Origin: Paulownia fortunei
Taxonomy: Eukaryota; Streptophyta; Magnoliopsida; Lamiales; Paulowniaceae
DNA: 64,000 bases
NCBI GenBank assembly: GCA_019321725.1
Contig: CM033109.1
Location: forward strand, 18,197,993 to 18,261,992
Direction of reading: 5' to 3'
Below are positions 55,540 through 64,000 of the stretch, one piece after another. The translations under genes were made by a program, and so were the position numbers. Numbering within the stretch: position 1 is the first letter of the stretch; every line of letters starts with the position of its first letter. The notes beneath the pieces are model-generated. The model was given only the letters and a program-made list of their open reading frames with translations, did not search any database and had not been told where the DNA came from.

Positions 55540-55979
55540 TATGGGGTTCGGGTCTTACCCGACCCGTCACAAACCTATCCTATTTGGAACAGGTTTGGGT
55601 TGAATAAATAGGTAACAGGGTAAATAATGGGTTCATTTTTATTAGACCCGTCGGATTTGGGGCGGGTAATGAGTCCCGAATATAAAGTGTATAAATAAAT
55701 TAGGGTTTCATGTGTTTATTTATTTATTTTTTTTTTTCTTCTTCCACCCTCATTCATTTTTTAGGTCTCTACACTTCTATTATATCTTGAAATAATTATT
55801 TGTTTTCTAACTATTTTTCTATTTTATTTTTTCGAAAACAAAACAACTAATGGGTTTGATAGGTTAGACCCGTCGGGTACGGGTACGGGTCCGGAGCGGG
55901 ACAAGTTTAGAACTAAATGAAAGTGGGGGCAGGGTGAGTCCCGAATCCAATTAGACTTGCCCCATTGGCATCCCTGCTT
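55540..55979. repeat. GGGTC/GACCC-rich repeat, possible hAT-type MITE
   Basis: The plus strand has GGGTTCGGGTCTTACCCGAC near 55544 and GGGTACGGGTACGGGTCCGG near 55874. The right end read in reverse is GCAGGGATGCCAATGGGGC, a terminal word I recall from plant repeats of the CAGGGATGGCAATGGG type. The middle is AT-rich. A matching left terminus is not visible, so it may be truncated. Confidence 0.4.
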
Positions 55980-57103
55980 GAATCCAAATCCTTCCATCCA
56001 AATGTAATTTACAATAATTCAAAAAATAATTTAAAATAAAAATTTAAAAAGTTATTCAAATAAATTCAATAAAATTATTATTATAAATTTGGAATTTTTA
56101 TCTTAAACTCCAAATTCTAATGCAACTTAAAAGATATGTAATTCATTACTGTAATTGAATCAACTTTATAAGTTAGTTAGAAGGCGGACTTTTTAGAACA
56201 TAGCAAAATGAGTATTTATTTCCTTTGGTGAATTGAAGAATTCATTGATCTTAGGATGTGCCAGTACATATAGGGAGCTTTTGCTTTGATACTTCTACAT
56301 TGATGATTCTCAATGACATGTATTACCCTTCCTCTGTTTTAAATTGAATTATCTTATTTTGTTTTTGAAATAGTTACAAATTATTTCCCATTTTCTAAAA
56401 ATGAAATTTTGAATAGTATATTCTAATGTGATTTTACTAACTTTTAGATCATTAATTTTAAAATAAAAGTGCAAAAATATCCAATATTTTAGGCATTGTT
56501 TGGTTCTAGTTTTCGAAAATATTTTCTCTCTCTCATAATGGAAATGTGTTTGGCACTAAGGTTTTGAAGAAACATGTTTTTATTTCTAAAACTCTCCATT
56601 AATCATAACAAATAATATAGATAAAATATTTACAGTTAAAAATATTTTCAATTATAATCATAACAAACAACATTAAAAAAAAATTTATAGTTAGAAATAT
56701 TACGCAAAATACATTATATTATTTTTTTTTAAAGAAAACGTTTAAACACATTCTCATTCTTAACGTGTTTGTCAATACCACTGCCCAAAATATAATTTTT
56801 TTTTATAATATTTTCAACAAAAATAGTAGAAATAACATGAAATAAAGCCTTAATTTTTCTGACTCTTATCTGAAATTTAATACGAGTTCAAAATGAAACA
56901 TCTAAATTGAGCTGCAAGTTGGAATAATCTCAAAATAAAGAATTAATATGGTAATGACTAAAAGATAAGCTGATGCTAAATATGCCTGAACTTTTTGAAT
57001 AAAGCAAGTCTATTTCACCAATTGTCATGCATGACTTCACCAACTACATGAAATTTGGCACCACGTGTTGCTGCATAATTATTTATCTGAAAAGGGTTGC
57101 ATT

Positions 57104-57148
<45 letters not shown>

Positions 57149-58690
57149 CATCTTGTACACAATTTCAGGCGCATGTTTTCTCTCCCTCACGTTATTCTTT
57201 TCATCCACGTTTAACTACACCCGGGGATTTGGAAAAATTTGTTTTAAAGGGAAAATTTTGCTTGAAAATTAATCAATTCATCAAGATTACTCAACAACTT
57301 CAAGAATCACGTTTAGCAAAAAAATAAAATATAGTTGCGTGAACACTTTTTATAGGTATTGTGTTTGACATCCGAAGACTCTCTTTCGTACTTTTTCTTA
57401 AAGAGGTTTTTATCATATTTTATTATTTTTATTAACTTTAAAAAAATACGTGCATGACGCGAGTGAAATGAAACTGAACTAATAAATCTACTAGTAAATT
57501 GATCTAGTTTTAACCCATTGTGAATCCCAGGATATATAAAATTGAAAATTAATTTCAAAATTACTGCTCAATATAAAAATGTGTCCATATTAGAAAATAT
57601 AAAAATATATAAATAATCTCATAAATAAAGTGTTCCGAGTTTGAACTTGACCTATCCCATTCTAAATCCATCACCGAAAATCCAATTTGAGCTCAGTGTA
57701 CTAGGATATGATCCAATCAATCCATTTGCCACCCCGATTTTTGGAGAAAGATTTTGATTCATTTAGTCACATCCTTCTCCCCCTTTTTATTGTAGAAAGA
57801 TTTTAGAAAAACGATCAAATATACATACTATTCATAACATTCAAATTTTAAATTTATTTAAGTACAATTAATTGCATAAAAATGGAGCATAAACCTAGGA
57901 TCTATCAGTCTTGGAGGCTCGATCTTACCATCTCAATTGCTTGGTGTTGTCCTGGATGATTAAATTAGAGTACAAAAAAGTCTGGCTGCAATCTCAAGTA
58001 TATCTTAACCCACAGGTTCAGTCTCTGACGAAGGAAGGATAACAAAGGCTGGCTGTTGGTGAAATTGGATATATATATCCCATCGACATGACATTGGAAA
58101 TGTGGGTAGGGATTGAAGTTAGATAGATCAATCAAACACAAGTGGCCGGTGACAGCAGAATCTGAGATATTGGGGTGGCCGTTCAGACATCTGCAGACCG
58201 AGCAGTAATTGATCAGTTTGTCAAAGATTTCTTTATCCTCAATTCTATCTTTGCATCATCACATTTGGCACAAAAAAGTAGAGTGTATTATTTTATGTGT
58301 AGTGATGTTTTAGAATTATCTCTTGCACATAATGGTTAAAATCATATAAGAATTTTTGAGTTTGAGGGGGGAAAGAGATATTTTGATTTATATGTGTGCA
58401 TAATTTAGATATTTGAAGGGATATAGTGTTAATTAATTGTACCAAATTTATTACTACAGTTTATTTAAATGTCCCAAAATAATTCTTTATTATAAAAAAA
58501 TATAATTTTTAAAAAAGAAAAATTAAACCACTAAATTTTATGAATAATAAACATATATAATTTTTTTTTCAACTCTCATGTAAAACTCCCTATCGAATCA
58601 AAGTAGATACATGAAAATGAAAGGAAAGGAGTTCAATCCACCAAAAGATTGACATTAATGAGATATTCGATATATATATATATATATATA
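55980..58690. other. AT-rich spacer with microsatellites, no gene
   Basis: (AT)n occurs at 57106-57145 and (TA)n just before 58691. 58000-58240 is less AT-rich and could be a decayed gene or repeat fragment, but no motif is recognisable. All open frames are short and unsupported. Confidence 0.5.
57106..57145. repeat. (AT)n microsatellite
   Basis: 40 bp of uninterrupted AT dinucleotides. Confidence 0.95.
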
Positions 58691-58830
58691 TAGCTAATGA
58701 GTTTAACTTAAAATGTGAAGGGTGACACCCAAGATTCCAAGTTCAAGTCCAATCGTAGTGGATATTTAACAAATTTCGTGTTACTTTCTTTCAATTTTGA
58801 TGTAGTCTTTGATTGGTCATAGATAAATCA
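58691..58830 (+). mobile_element. Possible tRNA-derived SINE head
   Basis: AGTTCAAGTCC at 58740-58750 matches the Pol III B-box pattern RGTTCRANTCC. TAGCTAATGAG at 58691-58701 resembles an A box with two mismatches, at a plausible spacing of 38 bp. No typical 3' tail or target duplication was found, so this is tentative. Confidence 0.25.
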
Positions 58831-60128
58831 AATTACTTTATTTATGATTGTTTATTCAATGATCTTGATGTAATGATTTTTTGACTTTCTTACTGAGATA
58901 GATATTTGTGTATATGCAATAGTTAATTCTATTTCTTACATGTTTTTATACGTATCAAGCTCCATATATCTTTTTGTTGAATTGCAATAAGTCACCTTAT
59001 ACATAATTAACCTAACTCCTCGCAAGACAAAGTCATAATCGTGTGCTAAATACTTATCCAGAAATAATTCCACCAAAATTGTACAATTATTAGACTTTTT
59101 TTAATGACGAAGACAGCCTAATTTGGGGATGCTAACAAGTGTTTTAAACTGTGAAATGCTGATGACGTAATATTTTCGTCTATTGGATAAAACGAGATAG
59201 GGTTGATGGAAGACGATTTCGATAATAACTTAGGTGATTAAATCAATAAGAATTGGCTACTTTGTTATGTGATTATGTCCATCGATTTTTGTAATTTTCT
59301 CATCTTTTCAATAAATTTATGGGTATTGGGAAATTCATTTTAAATGAACTTTTAGATATGAAAATTTATTTGTAAAAAAATTATATATTTGATAATTATT
59401 TTTAAATGAACTTTTAAAATAATTCACTTCAATTGTGCCTTTTAAATTTCTTTTTTTACACTTCTACTAAATGAGCATTAAAATATATTTTTACTAAACA
59501 CTTGACAATACTTATAAATACTTTTTAAACAAGTTCATATTAAAAAGTCCATTTTATAGATGGATTTTCATTTTAAAAGTGTTCTGAAACATGCACTTAA
59601 TTTTGTGGTTATTGTGCTCTATGGCCACCTATATATGTTTGCACTTAGTGGGCTACTGGGCTGTTCTTGTTTGGAGTTAATGGGCTCCTGGGATGTAACT
59701 GACGAGCTATAACGAGTGTCGAGGGATGTAATTATGATAAGTGGGCTTTTAGTTACAGGTTGTTGGCTTTGGTTAGTGAGTAATGTTATTTGGGAAGCTG
59801 ACCCTTGACCAACTTGGGTCCATGAGACCATTCAATTTCTTTACATGTTATTGAAACAGGAAAGGGAACACATATTCTAGACTTTATTTCAACCTTTAAA
59901 TAATATTTCTTGCTTTTTTTTTAATTAAAAACTGTAACATATCAAATAGTTATACGCTTTTTACACATGATTTGTTTTTTATACGCGATATAATTACAAG
60001 TATTTGTGACCATGGATTGATCTTATATATTAAGTGATGAAACGATTAGCATAATTTGGTAGCATATAATTCTATTGGATAATTGTTGGCTAATTAAGCT
60101 TTTCATCCTTCGGCCACAAAATCGACTC

Positions 60129-60215
<87 letters not shown>

Positions 60216-61039
60216 CTTCTTCATCAATTTGGCTATAGCAAGTATTTAACTTAAGGATTTTGCACTAGATTTCCTAATCAATTAGATCAGAAAAAAAATG
60301 TAGCTAAAGCCCAAATTGTTGTGTGCGTTCTGCTTGACTATAGGCCCTTTATTATTTGGGCTCTATGGTGTTCAGGCCCAAGTAAACCAAACCGTATAAT
60401 TTTTTATGCAATATTTAATTTTAAAGAATGTGTTGTTATATATATATGAAAGAAAAATATAAAATAATTTTTTTTAAAGAATGTTAATTCAATTAAGACT
60501 TTCAAATGGAAAAATAAAAAATAAATTAAGACTTTCAAATTAATTGACATTTGATAGTCAAGGGGGTAAACTGTACTTATTTTTTTTTTCTAATTTCGAT
60601 TTTTCTTCACAAATAAATAACTAATTAGTTAGTTAATATGTTTTACCTATACATGTGCACCTTGTATAATCCCAATATATATAATATAAATATCTATGTT
60701 ATTAGATAATATCAACTAATTGACCCTAAATATTAATACTTACTTATCAAAGCAGTATATATATAAATGGTAATAATATAAATTTATGTGACATATTTTT
60801 TTTATAACTTTAACACGTCTTCTCTATGCTATTAAGATTATATTTTGCTATTCATTTATTTTATATTTAATTAAAGATTAATTTATTTACTAAAATCAAT
60901 ATTAAATAAAACATGGGGTCAAAGTAATTGAAATTTAATTGTAAAGGGGACAAAGTAATATATAGTCTATAATAAATGAGACAAAAATGAATTTAACATT
61001 TTATGTAACTTAGGGCTATTTTTTGTCCATTATATTTTT
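58831..61039. other. AT-rich spacer, no gene
   Basis: Contains the compound microsatellite at 60132-60215. The 59619-59831 minus-strand frame has no recognisable domain. Nothing else is supported. Confidence 0.5.
60132..60215. repeat. Compound (TC)n(TA)n microsatellite
   Basis: About 32 bp of TC repeats followed by about 50 bp of TA repeats with one interruption. Confidence 0.95.
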
Positions 61040-61121
61040 GTTGGTTTAGAGATTATTTGAGACTTTATTAGTAGAGAATTGTTGGTTTAGAGATTATTTG
61101 AGACTTTATTAGTAGAGAAGA
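61040..61121. repeat. 41-bp perfect tandem duplication
   Basis: Two copies starting GTTGGTTTAGAGATTATTTG at 61040 and 61081 are identical over at least 39 bp. The lack of differences suggests a recent slippage or repair event. Confidence 0.9.
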
Positions 61122-62699
61122 CAATTGATGCAAAATTAATAGTACAAAGCAGTAAAGTGTTTCTAAAATGTGTAAGTTTTTATGCTTCCAAAAGATACAA
61201 TTCACATGAAAAATATATATTAATATAGGAGTGATAAATAGTGAATTGTTTATCACCCATTAGTTAAATTATGTTGCGAGAAGAAATTATTTAATTTTTC
61301 TTGGGCACTATTATTTTTTTTATATCACATCAATTATATAAAATAAAAAAAATATATTATTTACTTTATTAGTGAATTTTATAATTGAATGAAAAAGTCG
61401 ACGGCGTAACCTTTGAGGGGTATTGCACTCGCCACCCCAATCTATTTATTTGTTTGAACAACCCCTATGAACTTAAAAAAAGATGTATTTAACCACCTAA
61501 ATCATATAAAAATGTTGTACTTCACAGTCAAATCCTTATGTTTGGTTAAATAATGTGGAATGCTTCACCAAAATTATTCTTATGAGCAATCCACTTCTCT
61601 AATATGTGGACATTTCAGTGAATTTGAATTATTTTTTAATTATAAAGTAATTTTATTTTTATGTTTATGAAAGTTTATGTGGGAAGGATAATTCAAAATT
61701 ATTTATATCGTTGTCCCTCCATTATCTTATTTATGCACGTTTGTTTAGTTTAGGATAATAGGTAGTTTGGAGTTCAATTTGATTACGCATAAAAGAGATG
61801 ATGCTGATTGCGCGTATCTAGATAGCAAAAAGAGTAGATCTCATTATCAGTATTTCTCTTATTCCTAGATTTGATTCACAAATAGCCCAACATATTTGTA
61901 TAATTTTACTCTTATCATATTAATGATTGGAAGAATAATTATTAATTAACTTTTCATTATCTCACACGTGTAAATTTAGAAAGAAATAACCATTAAATAA
62001 TTCGTAATTATAAGATAATTGGTTGAAATGTCCATATATTAGGCAGGAGATTATCCCACGACAATTTATTTTTATGAAATATTTCACTTTATTATACCAT
62101 AATTAGGTTTCGATGGTGAAATGAAATACATAAGTTCAACATACAAATTACAAAACAATCATACTATGTGAGAATCTCGCGGAATATTTTGATAGAAATT
62201 GGATCAATGGTGTGTGGGAACATTTTAAATTTGCTGGCCAAAACAAATTGATCGGATGGGGAGAAAGTGCACTACCCCAATTGAGTTTGCATAGGCCTTC
62301 GGATACGTGACATAGTGAATTTTAAATTTTTTAAAAATAATTATTATAACAATTATAGTATTTTTAATGTATTCTTGTTGTTCTGATAGATCAATTATAT
62401 AAAATTAATTTTTGTGTGGAAAAAGTTGGTGCCCATTAGGTTTCATTTTCAAACTTATTTTCGTACTTCAAGGTTGAAAATATTTTTGCTAAGTTTGTGT
62501 AAAAATAAAAATATGTTTGAATTAGTTGTGTTTCTATGTAGATTATAAATATTTGAAACTTTTACCTCAAACTTCCAGCTGATTTCAACGAGTTTAGCTA
62601 CTGAAAATTGACAACCTTCCTTATCCAACACAAGGATAGAGATAATATTTTTTTTTATTTTAGGTATATAAAAGTAGTTCTTTAAAATTATTCTAATTC
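61122..62699. other. AT-rich spacer, no gene
   Basis: No coding motif, long repeat or RNA gene recognised. The 61068-61256 minus-strand frame overlaps the 41-bp duplication and is unsupported. Confidence 0.5.
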
Positions 62700-62876
62700 C
62701 ACCGCCTAATGTTAAGTGGCTAATGGAGCAACTTTTGCTCCATTCCCTAGACTTAGGGTTGTCTATCCTCTACTTAACTTCTTGCTTCTTGTCATTACCT
62801 ATAAATTAATACAAAAATGAGAATCACACTTGGTATCTAATACCCATGGAGCGTCATTAACTGAAAGGTTATTTTT
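62700..62876 (-). pseudogene. copia protease fragment related to copia-1
   Basis: The plus strand resembles 15120-15300 of copia-1 over about 170 bp: shared CCTCTAC, CTTCTTGCTTCTTG / CTTCTTACTTCTTG, GAGAATCACACTTGGTATCT / GAGATCCACATCTGGTATTC, and GCGTCATTAACTG / GCATCATTAACTG. It is therefore a piece of the same protease gene on the minus strand. It ends where the Tork-like LTR begins. Confidence 0.65.
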
Positions 62877-62878
62877 GG

Positions 62879-63367
62879 TGAGTTGTGGTACCAAATCGAA
62901 CAAAAGAAAAAAGAAAGAATGAATAAAAAAGAAAAGAAAAGAAAACAGAGGTACATTGTTAGTGAGTCTCCACAATTAGGCGCCTATGTGCAGAGTGAGC
63001 AGCACCATGCAATTTGATCTGAAAAAGAATGTCACTAGGCACGAGATGTGTTTTAGATGCAGATTTGGGCCTTTTTTTTTTTGTAGAATCCTAATATAAA
63101 TAGGAGAAGGGGCTGGATTCGTAAGATTGATATAGTATTTCGAGTGTTTTTGAGAGGAAAATTATATTTTGGCCTCAGAGTGCAAGAGAATTCTCTTGTA
63201 ATTTATAATTTTCTTCCATCATAGTGAAATCTATGACGGTAAAATAGGATGTAGTCACATATTATGGAGAACTTATATAAATTTGGCGTGTCTTGCATTT
63301 AATTTCATTTGCAATTTTGTTCGTTCTCAATAATTTTAGAGAATTAGAATGCAACTAATTCCTAACA
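62879..63367 (+). repeat. 5' LTR of the Tork-like element (approximate)
   Basis: Begins TGAGTTGTGG and ends CCTAACA before the primer site. The TATA box is at 63095-63102. There is no second copy in the window, so the left end is inferred from the loss of copia-1-like sequence at 62876. Confidence 0.5.
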
Positions 63368-63401
63368 ATTGGTGCTAAAGCTAATGTTCAGTTTGAGAAC
63401 G

Positions 63402-64000
63402 ATGGTGGGCGAAGAAGGATTGGTATCGTGTATCCCTTTTTTGATGGTTCAAATTTTTTGTTATGGAAGATGTAGATGGAGTACTACCTCTATAGCAAGA
63501 AATTGCATTTACCTTTGGAAAGGATGAAAAATGAAGGCATGCAGGATGATGATTGGAATCTCTTTGATAGATAGGTGTTGGGGGTGATTAGTTTTGATAT
63601 TGTTGAAGAACATAGCCATAATATAACGAAAGAGAGGACCACAATAGGGTTGACGAAAGAATTTTCAAATATGTATAAGAAGCCCTCAACATATATTAAG
63701 GTACATCTCTTGAAAAAAATTATTTAATTTGAAGATGCCTAAAGGTGGTTTAGTGGTAGAGCATCTAAATGAATTTAGTACTGTAGTAAATCAATTGGTC
63801 TCTATGGAGATTAAATCTGATGATGAGATATGTGTTATGATTCTCTTGGCTCCATTACCAAATAAAATGGTACCCATCAAAGCACCCGTTACCACCTTGA
63901 TTGGGTATGCAAAATTAAAATTTATTAATATCAATTCTATTCGAGTGAAAAAAGTTTGCATTAAGGATTCTATCGAAGTCTCAACATCAAATTTGGCTCT
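63402..64000 (+). pseudogene. gag: Tork-like gag, N-terminal part, broken
   Basis: Across frames the segment encodes PFFDGSNFLLWKM, EYYLYSKKLHLPLERMK, DDDWNLFDR, then VLGVISFDIVEEHS, KEFSNMYKKPS, VHLLKKII, KGGLVVEHLNEFSTVVNQLVS, IKSDDEICVMILLAPLP. This is the order seen in copia gag (UBN2-type) proteins. It lies 20 bp after the primer site 63370-63383 (TGGTGCTAAAGCTA). In-frame stops near 63474 and 63574 and a break near 63725 show decay. The likely first ATG is 63402, but an in-frame start for the conserved part is uncertain. Confidence 0.75.

Larger units (their letters stand above)
62879..64000 (+). mobile_element. Tork-like Ty1/copia element, 5' part only
   Basis: An LTR (about 62879-63367) with a TATAAATA box at 63095-63102 is followed by a diverged tRNA-iMet site and a gag gene that runs off the window. 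The LTR words GGCCTCAGAGTGCAAGAG, TCTCTTGTAATTTATAATTT and the following region resemble Tork LTRs as I recall them. The insertion lies next to a copia-1-like protease fragment. Confidence 0.7.

Noticed and set aside
56490..56800. Possible DNA transposon starting GGCATTGTTTGGTT
   Set aside because: The end resembles some transposon termini, but I found no convincing inverted partner or target duplication.
59619..59831. 70-codon minus-strand frame
   Set aside because: No domain, no neighbours and no signs of a gene structure.
1..64000. CRISPR arrays, bacterial operons, rRNA or tRNA genes
   Set aside because: No regularly spaced short repeats with unique spacers, no tRNA cloverleaf and no rRNA signature were seen. 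The tRNA-like words are primer-binding sites of retroelements.

Overview
The window looks like a repeat-rich, AT-rich intergenic block of a flowering-plant (probably eudicot) nuclear genome. Supporting signs are plant-type LTR retrotransposon lineages (Athila and Tat Ty3/gypsy; Ale- and Tork-like Ty1/copia), tRNA-Asp and tRNA-iMet type primer-binding sites, MITE-like elements, (AT)n/(CT)n microsatellites and one assembly gap of 100 N. I find no intact host gene, no tRNA or rRNA gene and no CRISPR. Every protein-coding stretch I recognise is a decayed transposable-element gene. Boundaries were read by eye from LTR ends, target-site duplications and motif translations.

Layout. 1-1290 (+): three-exon pseudogene resembling the plant Transposase_28/'putative gypsy-type transposon' family, convergent with the pol gene of the next element. 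1320-7959 (-): Athila-like gypsy element with a 1.6-kb 5' LTR, tRNA-Asp PBS, gag, protease, RT/RNase H and integrase; its 3' LTR is not visible. Its 5' LTR sits inside the RT gene of an older Tat-like gypsy element (7960-20727, -). The Tat gag is in turn split by a copia element ('copia-1', 10487-19981, -). 20728-22770: AT-rich spacer with a possible MITE.

22776-38495 (+): Ale-like copia with short LTRs and a GTTAC target duplication. It is split by a second long-LTR copia element ('copia-2', 23861-32588, -, target duplication GAAAA) inside gag, and by a solo LTR of the copia-1/copia-2 type (33598-35742, +) inside the integrase gene.

39659-51455: tandem array of a 1.95-kb unit (two full copies plus a partial third), itself carrying a 45-55-bp minisatellite. 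The second copy is split by a 7.2-kb non-coding LTR element (43196-50418). That element carries two further minisatellites, one of which is split by a 1.7-kb Tourist-like element with an AT-rich internal satellite. The distance between unit anchors is 1947 bp in both intervals once the 7.2-kb insertion is subtracted.

51456-64000: AT-rich, gene-poor DNA with a copia RNase H/3' LTR fragment abutting the N gap (52950-53336, -), microsatellites, possible MITE/SINE remnants, a perfect 41-bp duplication, a copia protease fragment (62700-62876) and the 5' end of a Tork-like copia element (62879-64000, +).

The elements work as a stratigraphy, not as a pathway: each insertion dates itself relative to its host. 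The observations most worth following are the antisense, intron-containing ORF beside a gypsy pol gene, the 1947-bp tandem array with nested repeats, the hairpin array in the copia-2 leader, and a copia-2 copy whose coding region is ruined although its two LTRs are nearly identical.
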